This document shows, one piece after another, positions 16,821 to 25,572 of a stretch of DNA of 64,000 nucleotides (position 1 is the stretch's first letter; every line of letters starts with the position of its first letter). Position numbers and translations under genes: made by a program. Below the pieces are notes generated by a model. That model was given only the letters and a program-made list of their open reading frames with translations, was not told the DNA's origin and ran no database searches. The stretch is from positions 186,001 to 250,000 of the forward strand of contig CAZNXJ010000001.1 of assembly GCA_964577115.1 (NCBI GenBank), read 5' to 3'. The DNA comes from CAZNXJ01 sp964577115. GTDB lineage: Bacteria; Planctomycetota; Planctomycetia; Pirellulales; Pirellulaceae.

Positions 16821-18587
16821 ATGGCGACGACCAATTCCCCCACCAGTTCTCAAGTTTTGAGCGGGGCGGACATCCTCGTGAAATCGCTTGTCGAACACGA
16901 GGTCGAGGTCGTATTCGCCTATCCCGGCGGGGCCAGTATGCCCCTGCACCAGGCGCTGACGCGCTTCTCCGACCGCATTCGCACCATCCTTCCCCGCCAT
17001 GAACAGGGGGGTGGTTTCGCCGCCCAGGGCTACGCCCGCTCGACGGGAAAGCCAGGCGTGTGCATGGCCACGAGCGGTCCGGGCGCGACGAACCTGGTGA
17101 CGGCCATTGCGGATGCCAAGATGGACAGCATCCCGCTGATCGCGATTACCGGCCAGGTGCCCACGCGAAACATCGGAACGGATGCTTTCCAGGAGACACC
17201 GATCGTCGAGGTGTGTCGCGGCATCACGAAGCACCATTATCTCGTGACCAATATCGCGGACGTGCCGCGCATCATGCGCGAGGCGTTCCACATTGCGACA
17301 ACCGGCCGGCCCGGACCGGTGCTCGTCGATATGCCCAAAGACGTGCAGATCGATGCGGCCGAGGTGAACTGGGACGCCCCCATGAATCTGCCGGGCTACA
17401 ACGTGACGGTGCGCAAGGCCCAGCTCGAGCAGATCAAGCAGATCGCCGCCGCCATCAAGCTGGCCAAACGGCCACTGATTTACGCGGGAGGCGGGGTCAT
17501 CGCGGGGGGAGCCAGCGAGGAATTGCGACGTTTTGCGCACAAGACGGGCATCCCGGTGACAATGACCGTGATGGGCCTGGGTGCGTTTCCGAGCGACGAT
17601 CCGCTGTCGCTCGATATGCTCGGCATGCACGGCAGTGTGTATGCCAACTGGGCGGTGCGCGATTGTGACCTGTTGATCGCGCTGGGTGTGCGGTTCGACG
17701 ATCGGGTGACCGGCAAGATTGAGGCATTCGCCAAACACGCGAAAGTCGTCCACATCGACATCGACGCCTCGGAGCTGAACAAGAACAAGGAAGCGCACAT
17801 TCCGGTATGTAGCGATGTGAAGTATGCGCTTTCCGAGCTGAATCGGATTGTCGAGCCGAAGGACGATATCGGCGCGTGGGTCGAGCAGTGTCAGCAATGG
17901 AAGAAGTCGCATCCGTTCCGTTTCGATCCGGATTTTGACGGCATTCTCCAGCAATCGGCAATCTCGGAGCTGTCACGGATCACGCAAGACCGCAAGACGA
18001 TCATCTCGGTCGGTGTGGGCCAGCACCAGATGTGGGCGGCGCAGTTCTACAAGTTCCGCCATCCGCGAACGTGGCTCTGTAGCTCGGGGCTCGGCACGAT
18101 GGGCTTCGGACTACCAGCGGCGATGGGCGCTCAGGCAGCGCACCCCGATGCCCTGGTCGTCGATATCGACGGCGACGGCAGCTTCCTGATGAACATTCAG
18201 GAGCTGGCCACGTGCTACTGCGAGAATCTGCCCGTGAAGGTGCTGCTGCTCAACAACCAGCATCTGGGGATGGTGGTGCAGTGGGAAGATCGCTTCATGG
18301 ACGGCAACCGGGCGCATACCTACCTGGGGCCGATTCATCACGCCGAAGCGCGTGGCAAGGGCGAAGGCATTTACGCGAGCGAACGCTATCCGGATTTCGT
18401 CGGGATTGCGAAGGGCTTCGGCTGCGGCGCGGCGACGATCAGTAAGAAGTCCGAGCTGGTGCCGGCCATCGAGGAGATGATCGCGTACGACGGCCCGTAT
18501 GTGCTCGACGTTCAGGTGCCCTACCAGGAGCACGTGCTGCCGATGATCCCGGCGGGTAAGACGGTCGAAGATATGATCGTCGAGTAG
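16821..18587 (+). CDS. ilvB: Acetolactate synthase, large catalytic subunit
   Basis: A 588-residue thiamine-diphosphate enzyme that condenses two pyruvates, or pyruvate and 2-oxobutyrate, in the first common step of branched-chain amino acid synthesis. GGAG lies 6 bases before the ATG. The N-terminal domain shows VFAYPGGASMPLHQAL and the catalytic glutamate in RHEQGGGFAAQGYARSTG; MATSGPGATNLVT and PLIAITGQVPT follow. The C-terminal ThDP-binding motif is DIDGDGSFLMNIQELAT...NNQHLGMVVQWEDRF. These match the biosynthetic, FAD-containing IlvB/IlvG type. The small regulatory subunit gene (ilvH/ilvN) is not adjacent, so it must be elsewhere. A hairpin follows the stop codon. Confidence 0.96.
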   Translation: MATTNSPTSSQVLSGADILVKSLVEHEVEVVFAYPGGASMPLHQALTRFSDRIRTILPRHEQGGGFAAQGYARSTGKPGVCMATSGPGATNLVTAIADAKMDSIPLIAITGQVPTRNIGTDAFQETPIVEVCRGITKHHYLVTNIADVPRIMREAFHIATTGRPGPVLVDMPKDVQIDAAEVNWDAPMNLPGYNVTVRKAQLEQIKQIAAAIKLAKRPLIYAGGGVIAGGASEELRRFAHKTGIPVTMTVMGLGAFPSDDPLSLDMLGMHGSVYANWAVRDCDLLIALGVRFDDRVTGKIEAFAKHAKVVHIDIDASELNKNKEAHIPVCSDVKYALSELNRIVEPKDDIGAWVEQCQQWKKSHPFRFDPDFDGILQQSAISELSRITQDRKTIISVGVGQHQMWAAQFYKFRHPRTWLCSSGLGTMGFGLPAAMGAQAAHPDALVVDIDGDGSFLMNIQELATCYCENLPVKVLLLNNQHLGMVVQWEDRFMDGNRAHTYLGPIHHAEARGKGEGIYASERYPDFVGIAKGFGCGAATISKKSELVPAIEEMIAYDGPYVLDVQVPYQEHVLPMIPAGKTVEDMIVE

Positions 18588-18593
18588 CTCGAA

Positions 18594-18613
18594 AGGGCCC
18601 CTTCGCGGGGCCT
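18594..18613 (+). terminator. Hairpin after ilvB
   Basis: GGCCCC (18596-18601) pairs with GGGGCC (18607-18612) around a TTCGC loop, seven bases after the ilvB stop; flanking bases can extend the stem. There is no T-run, so termination strength is uncertain. Confidence 0.5.
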
Positions 18614-18701
18614 TCGCCGGGTGCATCCGCACTGTCCGACAGGTCCCTCGATGGGGTGCGCCGCTGGCCGGGGATCTCTCGCAAATCGCCCGGATATACT
18701 C

Positions 18702-18748
18702 TATAATCAGGGCCTTCCTAGTGAGGGTTTTGATACTTGATAGGGTTT
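18702..18748 (+). promoter_or_regulatory. Candidate dnaA promoter -10 and repeat element
   Basis: A perfect TATAAT lies at 18702-18707, about 150 bases before the proposed dnaA start; the corresponding -35 position reads TCGCAA, a poor match. Just downstream, 18724-18748 is built of direct repeats: AGGGTTT at 18724 and 18742, and TTGATA at 18730 and 18737. This might be a regulatory binding site for dnaA. Position and sequence are seen; activity is inferred. Confidence 0.35.
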
Positions 18749-18856
18749 CCTCCGGACGCACGCCGACCGAGGCACGTAATCCGCCGGCGATGCGTTTCCC
18801 CCGTTCGGCAGGGGGTCTGGCCGTGGCAAGCAGTCCGGGAACGGGACGGAGCGTGT

Positions 18857-19951
18857 GTGTCTGGCGAGATCTTCACGATCGCATTTGACATGCAGAGCGC
18901 GGCCGCGGTGCGGGGAACTTCGCCGTCCTTGCGGCATTGCAAGTCGCTCGGCCCCGAATACATCGGCGACGACGAGAATGGATTGGTTCGCGTGGCGCTG
19001 GCGACGTTGCTCGAAGCCGAGTGTCCCTATTGCCCCGTGACGCTCGTCGGCGGCACCGGGCTGGGCAAAACGCTTTTGGCCTGCGGGCTCGCGGGCAATC
19101 TCCGAGCGCGCGGCGAGTCGCGCGAAATTCTGCTGTACTCGGGCGCGGACTTTTCGCGGGCCGTTGGTTACGCGGCAGAAACGAATCACGAGCGTGAGTT
19201 CCGGCGGCGCATCGCCGAAGCGGGTGGGCTGATCATCGACGACGCTCAGCAGCTCGCCGGGAAACCGCGTCCGCAGGAAGAGCTGATCATGGCGATTAAC
19301 CGGTTCGTCCGGCAGCGCCTGCCCATGCTGCTGACGTTCCGCCGACCGCCGACGGAAACCTCCGGCCTATTACCGGGGCTCGCCAGCCGCATCGTAGGCG
19401 GGCTGATCGTGCCGCTCCTGCCCCCCGGCTCAGCGGCACGAGCGGTCCTCGTCGAACGGCTTGCGCGCCGCATGAAGCTGGCCATTGGGTCCGGCGTCGA
19501 GGACGAACTTGCCGGATCGCTCGCCTCTGCGGCGGCTCGCCGCAGCACGATCACGCGGAAGTCACCTACCGTGCCACAGCTTCAGGCCGCTCTCGAACGG
19601 CTCCAGGCAGCCGGCGGGAACGCCGAGCAGCAGACGCTCGAGGCCCACCTGGCGGCTCAACAGCCGGACTTGTCCGACATCAGCGCGGCGGTGGCTCGCT
19701 ACTTCGACCAGTCCCTGGCCGACCTGCACGGTCCGCTCCGCCGCAAGGAACTCGTTCAGGCCCGCAGCGTGGCCATGTACCTGGCTCGGCAACTCACGGA
19801 CAAAAGTCTCGGCCAGGTTGGGCAGCACTTCGGCAATCGCGACCACACGACCGTCCTGCATGCCTGCCGGAAAACCGAGAAGCTCATCCAGCAAGATGCC
19901 GCCGTTCGCAAGGCGGTAGAGGAGTTGGCCGCGCAGTTTTCGGGAACCTAG
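18857..19951 (+). CDS. dnaA: Chromosomal replication initiator DnaA (short form)
   Basis: A 364-residue AAA+ initiator that binds DnaA boxes and opens the origin. I chose the GTG at 18857 (GGAG 5 bases upstream; protein starts with V/M-SGEIFTIAF); an ATG at 18890 is the alternative. Walker A is GGTGLGKT at 65-72, Walker B is LIIDDAQQLAGK at about 125-136, and domain IV carries the DNA-binding signature HFGNRDHTTVLHA at about 325-337 after SVAMYLARQLTDKSLGQVG. Domains I and II of typical DnaA (450-500 residues) are essentially absent, leaving only a short N-terminal tail. The usual IDDIQF of Walker B is altered to IDDAQQ. Neighbours dnaN, a DciA-like gene and gyrB confirm identity. Confidence 0.93.
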   Translation: MSGEIFTIAFDMQSAAAVRGTSPSLRHCKSLGPEYIGDDENGLVRVALATLLEAECPYCPVTLVGGTGLGKTLLACGLAGNLRARGESREILLYSGADFSRAVGYAAETNHEREFRRRIAEAGGLIIDDAQQLAGKPRPQEELIMAINRFVRQRLPMLLTFRRPPTETSGLLPGLASRIVGGLIVPLLPPGSAARAVLVERLARRMKLAIGSGVEDELAGSLASAAARRSTITRKSPTVPQLQAALERLQAAGGNAEQQTLEAHLAAQQPDLSDISAAVARYFDQSLADLHGPLRRKELVQARSVAMYLARQLTDKSLGQVGQHFGNRDHTTVLHACRKTEKLIQQDAAVRKAVEELAAQFSGT

Positions 19952-20441
19952 GGCCGCATGGCGTTGGAAGGAACACAGGATCACGAGCGGCGATTTTGCA
20001 AGCGGCCCAGCAAAATCATTGCAGACGATGTCCAGAGGAGGTTGGGGAAAACCTGTTGCAATGTTGTCGGTTCAAGTCGGCGGATCTGCTGTGGCGAGCG
20101 ATCGGCGGCGCCAAGCTCTCCGGCGGCCACCACGGCTCGACACATGAGCGCCAGGGAAACGACATCCGGACAACGGTTTATCCACCGCGTAAGGCCGGGT
20201 GCCGCGGGCAGATAACTACCGGTACAGCGAGAGTTTACGGCGGCCGACGACCGCCCCTGCCGCGGTTCGATGAGCGGCGACATACTACTACGACTGAAAA
20301 ATTTCTGAAGAAAGTAAGACGGCAATACCTCAAACACGCTGTGTGGACTGGCCCGGCGAATGGCGGCCGAGCGATTGCCAACCGGACCGGCCGCATGGCT
20401 CACCACGCACATGTCCACCAATCCTCAAGGGCGGCAATCCC
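19952..20441. other. Candidate replication origin (oriC) between dnaA and dnaN
   Basis: No gene is visible in these 490 bases. TTATCCACC at 20178-20186 matches the DnaA box TTATCCACA at eight of nine positions. About 100 bases on, TACTACTACGACT (20283-20295) is an array of CTA-type triplets like the DnaA-trio of bacterial basal origins, followed directly by the A/T run GAAAAATTT. A TTATCTGCC-like site occurs on the opposite strand near 20212. The order box, G/C-rich spacer, trio, A/T-rich tract is that of known unwinding elements, but the spacing to the box is long and no cluster of boxes is evident. Confidence 0.5.
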
Positions 20442-21557
20442 ATGAAAGTAACTTGCGAACGCGAAAAGATGTTGGCCGCCTTCCAGACGGCGGCCGCGGT
20501 GGCTCCCGCGCGAAGCCCGAAAGCCATTTTGCAGAACGTGAAGCTCGAGGCTTCGGACAACCAGGCGATCCTGACGGCGACCGACATGGAAATCGGCGTC
20601 CGCGTCCAGGTCGAAGGCCTCGAAGTCGCCGCCGCGGGCGCAGCCCTGCTGAGCGTCGATCGCATGGGATCGATTCTTCGCGAGAGCACAGCGGCCAAAC
20701 TGCAAATCGAAACGACGGATTCCGGGGCCCGGGTGCTTGGCGAGCGAAGCGAGTTTCAGCTTCCGAGCGGGCATCCCGATGAATTTCCGTCGGTCGCGGA
20801 ATTCAACGAGGAAAAATACCACTCGGTGTCGGCTCGGCTGATGCGCGAGCTGATTCGGCGGACGATCTTCGCCACCGACGTGGAGAGCAGCCGCTACGCG
20901 CTCGGCGGCGTGCTGCTCGAATTCGAACCGAATAAGATAACCGCGGTGGGGACCGACGGCCGGCGCCTGGCCAAAATGGAAGTCGAGGCACAGGCGATCG
21001 AGGGACACACCGGCAGCGATTCGACGACGATCGTCCCGACACGCGCCATGCAACTGATCGAACGAGCGCTCGCTGACGTCGAAGGCGACGTGCATCTCGC
21101 CGCACGCTCGAACGACATCCTCCTGCGCGGCCCCTCGTTCGTGTTCTATTCGCGACTCGTGGAAGGTCGCTTTCCGCGCTGGCGCGATGTGTTCCCGGCA
21201 CGCCGCGAAGCCGTTCGCATTGAATTGACCGTCGGTCCGCTGCTCGCCGCCCTGCGTCAGGCCTCCATTGTTACCAGCAAGGAAAGCCGCGGCATCGACT
21301 TCACGTTCCAGAACGGCTCGCTGGTGCTCAGCGCCACGACCGCCGATATCGGGCAGTCGCGCATCGAGCTGCCAATCGCCTACGAAGGGGATGAACTGAC
21401 CGTCACACTCGATTTCCGGTACGTCGCCGATTTCCTGCGCGTTCTCGATCTTCAAAAATCGTTCGTCTTGGAGATTGAAAGCCCCGAGACGGCTGCCCTG
21501 TTCACCACCGATGACGGCTATGGCTATGTCGTGATGCCGCTGGCGCGCGATCGCTGA
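20442..21557 (+). CDS. dnaN: DNA polymerase III subunit beta (sliding clamp)
   Basis: A 371-residue ring-forming clamp that tethers DNA polymerase III and other partners to DNA. The ATG gives MKVTCEREKMLAAFQTAAAV, the classic DnaN N-terminus, with an AGGGCGG purine stretch upstream. Conserved stretches include KAILQNVKLEASDNQAILTATDMEIGVRV (here noted in two parts: KAILQNVKLEA and LTATDMEIGVRV), YALGGVLLEF, AVGTDGRRLA and the C-terminal GYGYVVMPLARDR, whose final residues line the peptide-binding pocket. Length matches the family. It follows dnaA and precedes the DUF721 gene by 23 bases, implying an operon with gyrB. Confidence 0.96.
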   Translation: MKVTCEREKMLAAFQTAAAVAPARSPKAILQNVKLEASDNQAILTATDMEIGVRVQVEGLEVAAAGAALLSVDRMGSILRESTAAKLQIETTDSGARVLGERSEFQLPSGHPDEFPSVAEFNEEKYHSVSARLMRELIRRTIFATDVESSRYALGGVLLEFEPNKITAVGTDGRRLAKMEVEAQAIEGHTGSDSTTIVPTRAMQLIERALADVEGDVHLAARSNDILLRGPSFVFYSRLVEGRFPRWRDVFPARREAVRIELTVGPLLAALRQASIVTSKESRGIDFTFQNGSLVLSATTADIGQSRIELPIAYEGDELTVTLDFRYVADFLRVLDLQKSFVLEIESPETAALFTTDDGYGYVVMPLARDR

Positions 21558-21580
21558 TAGCAATGAAGGGAGGCCGAGCG

Positions 21581-21952
21581 ATGGATGGCGACGAGCAATA
21601 CGGAATGCGGGAATTGCAACAAGACGCCGAGAACAAACAAAAGTCGGCACGGCGGGTCGCTCCGGTGCCGGTCGCGGAATTGATGAGCCAGTTGTTGTCG
21701 CGGCGCGGTTACCTTCAGACGCTATCCAACGAACAATTGAACGAAGCGTGGGCGGCCGCCGTTGGCCCGGATGGAGCCGCCCGCACCCGGCCCGGCAAGC
21801 TCCGCGGCGGAGTCCTCGAAATCTACACGCTCGACTCGCCCCTCATCCAGGAGCTTACCTTTCGCAAGCGGGAACTGATCCAAAAGCTGGGCGAGTTGCT
21901 TCCCGAAAGTAAAATCCGCGACCTTCGTCTGCGCGTAGGAGACGTGAGCTAA
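21581..21952 (+). CDS. DciA-like DUF721 protein
   Basis: A 123-residue basic protein. The ATG at 21581 is chosen because GGGAGG lies 7 bases upstream; an ATG at 21563 overlaps that site. The DUF721 core runs from VAELMSQLLSRRGYLQTLSN through LNEAWAAAVGPDGAARTRPG to GVLEIYTLDSPLIQELTFRK and the ending IRDLRLRVG. Known family: DciA, the ancestral loader/partner of the replicative helicase DnaB in bacteria lacking DnaC or DnaI; it is commonly encoded between dnaN or recF and gyrB, as here. recF is not present in this cluster. Its helicase role is inferred from family and position. Confidence 0.85.
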   Translation: MDGDEQYGMRELQQDAENKQKSARRVAPVPVAELMSQLLSRRGYLQTLSNEQLNEAWAAAVGPDGAARTRPGKLRGGVLEIYTLDSPLIQELTFRKRELIQKLGELLPESKIRDLRLRVGDVS

Positions 21953-22013
21953 GGTGGCTCGACGACGGCCGCGATCAGAAAAATCATACGCAGAAGAAAG
22001 CGATAGGAGTGCT

Positions 22014-24560
22014 ATGAGTGAAGTGAATACGCCCGAAGGCGGCACGCCGGATTCCGGCGGACCCCAGAAAGGGCTCGAATACGGCGCGAGCCAGCTGCAA
22101 CACCTGTCGGACCTCGAGCACGTTCGGAAACGGCCGGGGATGTATATCGGCGATGTGACGTCGCGCGGCCTGCATCATCTCGTCTACGAAGTCGTCGATA
22201 ACTCGATCGATGAAGCGGTGGCCGGTTACGCCACGGAAATTTCGGTGACGATCAACAGCGACGGTTCGGTCACCGTCGAAGACAACGGCCGCGGTATCCC
22301 TGTCGAAGTGCACCCCGAATTGTCGCGGGAGATGGGCCGCGAAGTCTCGACGCTCGAAGGCGTCATGACGGTCCTCAAGTTCGGTGGCAAATTCGAGAAA
22401 ACGGCCTACCAGACGTCGGGCGGTCTGCACGGCGTCGGCGTGACGGTCGTGAACTGCCTCTCGCAGTGGTGCGAGGTCGAAGTCTATCGCGACGGAAAGA
22501 TTTACCAGCAGGAGTACGAGCGGGGGCAGCCGGTGGGACCGGTTGCCATGATCGGTACGACGACGAAGGTCGGCACGAAAACGTCGTTCAAGCCCGATCC
22601 ACAGATCTTCCCGGTCACAAAATTCAATTACGACACGCTGTACAAGCGGCTTCAGGAACTGGCGTTCCTGAACAAAGGCATCCGCATCAAGTTTTTCGAC
22701 GAGCGGACCGGCGAGGGCGAACAATTCCACTACGACCGGGGGATTGTCGAGTTCGTCGAGCACTTGAACCGAGCCAGCGAGAAGATTCATCCCGATGTTA
22801 TCTACTTCGCGGGCAAGTCGCCTGTCGGCGATTCGAACGAACAGGTCGAGTACGAAATTGCAATGCAGTACACGACCGAGCTGACGGAAAATATTCACGC
22901 GTATGTGAACAACATCCATACGACGGAAGGTGGGACGCACGTGTCCGGGTTCCGCTCGGCGCTGACCCGCTCGCTGAACAACTACGGCCGCAAAAACCAG
23001 ATCTTCAAGGACCTCGTCCCTAGCGGTGAAGACTTCCGCGAAGGCCTGACGGTGGTGATTTCAGTCCGCGTTGCTCACCCGCAGTTTGAAGGCCAGACCA
23101 AGACGAAACTCGGCAACAGCGAAGTCGAGAGCATTCTGAACTCGGTGGTCGGCGACTATCTGACGACGTACCTCGAGGAGAATCCCAAGAGCGCGAAGAT
23201 GATTTTGCGCAAAGGGATGCAGGCGGCCGAGGCGCGCGAAGCCGCTCGCAAGGCGCGCGAGCTGGTGCGGCGCAAATCGGCGCTCAGCGGGATGGGCTTG
23301 CCAGGTAAGCTGCGCGACTGCATCAGCACAGATCGTGATAAATGCGAGCTGTACCTGGTGGAAGGGGATTCGGCCGGCGGCACGGCCGAAAGCGGGCGGA
23401 TCCGCGAATTCCAGGCGATTCTGCCTCTGCGAGGCAAGATCATCAACGCCTATAAGGCTCGCGAAGACAAGGTGCTCGCTAATGAAGAAGTCCAGAGCAT
23501 GATCTATGCAATCCGCAGCGGTGTGGGCGCGGACCAAGACATCAGCAAGCGGCGTTACGACAAGATTATCATCATGACCGACGCCGACGTGGATGGGTCG
23601 CATATTCGCACGCTGCTGCTGTGCTTCTTCTACCGTCAGATGTATCAGCTTGTCGCCTCAGGCCATGTCTATGTCGCTCAGCCGCCGCTGTTTCGCGTCC
23701 GTACGCCCCAAGAGACGTACTACGTGCATACGGAAGAGGAAATGCGCGAGCAGCTGCTCGAGCGCGGTCTGAAGGATGTCACGTTCGACCCGCGCGACGG
23801 CCGGCTGCTCGATGGCGAAAGCGTTGAACGCCTGTGCCGAACCTTGGCGACGATGGAAGACGCCATCACGGCGCTCGAGCGGCGTGGGATCAGCTTGAAG
23901 ATGCACGCCGAGCGCCTTGATCCGCAAACGGGACGCTTGCCCTTGTTCCACGTCATCACGGGAACAGCAGACCACTGGTTCATGACGCGTGCCGAGATGG
24001 ACGCGTTCCTCGAGTCAATCGGCTATACCGAACATGGGGATTCGGCACCGTCCGGCGAGGGAACTTCGACCGATGGCGAGGCCAAGGAAGGCGAAGTGTC
24101 CACGAACGGCGAGCAGAATGGGAAAGGACCGTCCGTACTGATCACCGAACTGCATGAAGTGCGGACGATTAACTCGGGCCTGAAGGAACTGGCCGAACTG
24201 GGCTTCGACATCCAGTCTCTGATTCCTCAGGAACGGACTGGCAGCGAGGACGCGCGTTACGTGCTGCGGCGCGGCGATCACGAAATTCCGCTCGAGGACC
24301 TGCGAGGACTCCTGGCTGCCGTCCGCGCAGCAGGTGAAAAGGGCCTACAGATCACCCGCTTCAAAGGTCTGGGGGAAATGAACGCTGAAGAGCTGCGCGA
24401 AACGACGCTCGACCCGAAGAACCGGACGTTGGTGAAAGTCACGATGCTCGACGCGGGTGCCGCCGACGACATGTTCCGCGTACTGATGGGGGACAATGTC
24501 GAACCCCGGCGAGAATTCATCGAGAAACACGCGCTGGACGTAAGGAGCCTCGACGTCTAA
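22014..24560 (+). CDS. gyrB: DNA gyrase subunit B
   Basis: An 848-residue ATPase subunit of the type II topoisomerase that introduces negative supercoils. The ATG follows AGGAG at 4 bases; the longer frame from 21954 adds only basic non-family residues. The GHKL ATPase is recognisable from LEHVRKRPGMYIGDV, EVVDNSIDEA, VEDNGRGIPV and QTSGGLHGVGVTVVN. The Toprim domain has LVEGDSAGGTAESGR and IMTDADVDGSHIRTLLL, and the tail ends with GLGEMNAEELRETTLDP. A large domain is inserted in the Toprim/tail region as in Gram-negative GyrB, and within it residues of about 675-705 are a Gly/Glu/Ser/Thr low-complexity linker. gyrA is not in the window. Confidence 0.96.
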   Translation: MSEVNTPEGGTPDSGGPQKGLEYGASQLQHLSDLEHVRKRPGMYIGDVTSRGLHHLVYEVVDNSIDEAVAGYATEISVTINSDGSVTVEDNGRGIPVEVHPELSREMGREVSTLEGVMTVLKFGGKFEKTAYQTSGGLHGVGVTVVNCLSQWCEVEVYRDGKIYQQEYERGQPVGPVAMIGTTTKVGTKTSFKPDPQIFPVTKFNYDTLYKRLQELAFLNKGIRIKFFDERTGEGEQFHYDRGIVEFVEHLNRASEKIHPDVIYFAGKSPVGDSNEQVEYEIAMQYTTELTENIHAYVNNIHTTEGGTHVSGFRSALTRSLNNYGRKNQIFKDLVPSGEDFREGLTVVISVRVAHPQFEGQTKTKLGNSEVESILNSVVGDYLTTYLEENPKSAKMILRKGMQAAEAREAARKARELVRRKSALSGMGLPGKLRDCISTDRDKCELYLVEGDSAGGTAESGRIREFQAILPLRGKIINAYKAREDKVLANEEVQSMIYAIRSGVGADQDISKRRYDKIIIMTDADVDGSHIRTLLLCFFYRQMYQLVASGHVYVAQPPLFRVRTPQETYYVHTEEEMREQLLERGLKDVTFDPRDGRLLDGESVERLCRTLATMEDAITALERRGISLKMHAERLDPQTGRLPLFHVITGTADHWFMTRAEMDAFLESIGYTEHGDSAPSGEGTSTDGEAKEGEVSTNGEQNGKGPSVLITELHEVRTINSGLKELAELGFDIQSLIPQERTGSEDARYVLRRGDHEIPLEDLRGLLAAVRAAGEKGLQITRFKGLGEMNAEELRETTLDPKNRTLVKVTMLDAGAADDMFRVLMGDNVEPRREFIEKHALDVRSLDV

Positions 24561-24568
24561 TCGTCGAG
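24549..24568 (+). terminator. Hairpin spanning the gyrB stop codon
   Basis: CTCGACG (24549-24555) pairs perfectly with CGTCGAG (24562-24568) around TCTAAT, which contains the TAA stop. A second perfect 14-base palindrome, CGTCAGCGCTGACG, follows at 24580-24593. No T-run is present. These are probably the 3' end structures of the replication operon. Confidence 0.45.
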
Positions 24569-24638
24569 AGACGAGCGGACGTCAGCGCTGACGGTCATCG
24601 CCGCACCCGGAGAAGGCTCGCCGCCAAGGATCTACCCG

Positions 24639-25523
24639 ATGTACGCCCTGATGCGACCGTGGGTCGTGGTGGTGACGTCGTTCCGCAATACGCCCATCTT
24701 CGGGCGCGTGTGGATGATCGTGTGCGGCATCGCGCTCTATGCGGTGATCGCCGTATGGATCTCGACCGAATTCCTCGGCGCAGCGTTCAAAATCGGTGCA
24801 GGCTTTCACGGGTTTCTCGGTCTGGTGCTCGGCTTGCTGCTCGTGTTTCGCACGAATACGTCCTACGAGCGCTGGTGGGAAGGGCGCAAGCTCTGGGGCC
24901 AACTGGTCAACGAGAGTCGGAACCTGGCGATCAAGGTCCGAACATGCGTGCATGCGTCGCCGGCCGACCTACAGCAGCTCGGTGCCTGGCTCGTTGCGTT
25001 CGCCTACGGGCTTAAGGGCCATCTGCGCGGTGGAGTGAAACTCACTCAACTGCCTGGCTTCCATAACGAATGCCAGGATCCGCCGCACGTGCCGGCGTTC
25101 ATATCCGCTCGCATTTACGAACAGTTCGAGGCGTGGCGCCGCGAGAACAAGGTAGGGGGCTTCGAGCTTTTATTTCTCGACGATCACGCCGCGGCGCTGA
25201 TGAACATCTGCGGCGCGTGCGAGCGGATTCAGAAATCGCCGATTTCGCCCTCCTACCGGTTGTTCATCCGGCAACTGATTGGAATCTACCTATTGACGCT
25301 GCCCTGGGGGCTCGTCGATACGCTCGGTTACTGGGCCGTCGCCGGCGTCGCGATGCTCAGCTACTTCATGATCGGATTGGAGCTGATCGCCGAGGAAATC
25401 GAGGATCCGTTCGGCGATTCCGAAGACGATCTGAAACTGGGCGACCTCTGTGCCACGATTCAGCACAGCGTGATCGGGATTCTCTCGGCGGATCTTGCGC
25501 CCCCGGCCGAGCGCTGTGATTGA
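24639..25523 (+). CDS. Bestrophin family ion channel
   Basis: A 294-residue membrane protein beginning with an ATG after AAGGA at 8 bases. The first hydrophobic helices cover about 23-45 and 55-70, followed by the hallmark FRTNTSYERWWEGRKLWGQL of the bestrophin/UPF0187 family. Two further helices appear at about 213-235 and 237-255, then the acidic cytoplasmic segment LIAEEIEDPFGDSEDDL, which in bestrophins forms part of the ion pathway and calcium-clasp region. Bacterial homologues are pentameric channels, selective for cations or anions depending on the member. Selectivity here cannot be read from the sequence. The next gene starts 49 bases downstream. Confidence 0.9.
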   Translation: MYALMRPWVVVVTSFRNTPIFGRVWMIVCGIALYAVIAVWISTEFLGAAFKIGAGFHGFLGLVLGLLLVFRTNTSYERWWEGRKLWGQLVNESRNLAIKVRTCVHASPADLQQLGAWLVAFAYGLKGHLRGGVKLTQLPGFHNECQDPPHVPAFISARIYEQFEAWRRENKVGGFELLFLDDHAAALMNICGACERIQKSPISPSYRLFIRQLIGIYLLTLPWGLVDTLGYWAVAGVAMLSYFMIGLELIAEEIEDPFGDSEDDLKLGDLCATIQHSVIGILSADLAPPAERCD

Positions 25524-25572
25524 AGCTCTGATGGACCAACTGTGTTTCCAACTCTTGGAAAATTACCATTCT

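Noticed and set aside
16416..17954. Long leftward frame opposite ilvB and its upstream region
   Set aside because: The ilvB motifs are unambiguous on the other strand; the antisense translation is His/Arg-rich without domain features.
20255..20275. GGTTCGATGAG resembling a tRNA T-loop
   Set aside because: No acceptor, D or anticodon arms can be folded around it.
20400..21650. Leftward frame covering dnaN
   Set aside because: Antisense of dnaN with no family signature and no ribosome binding site.
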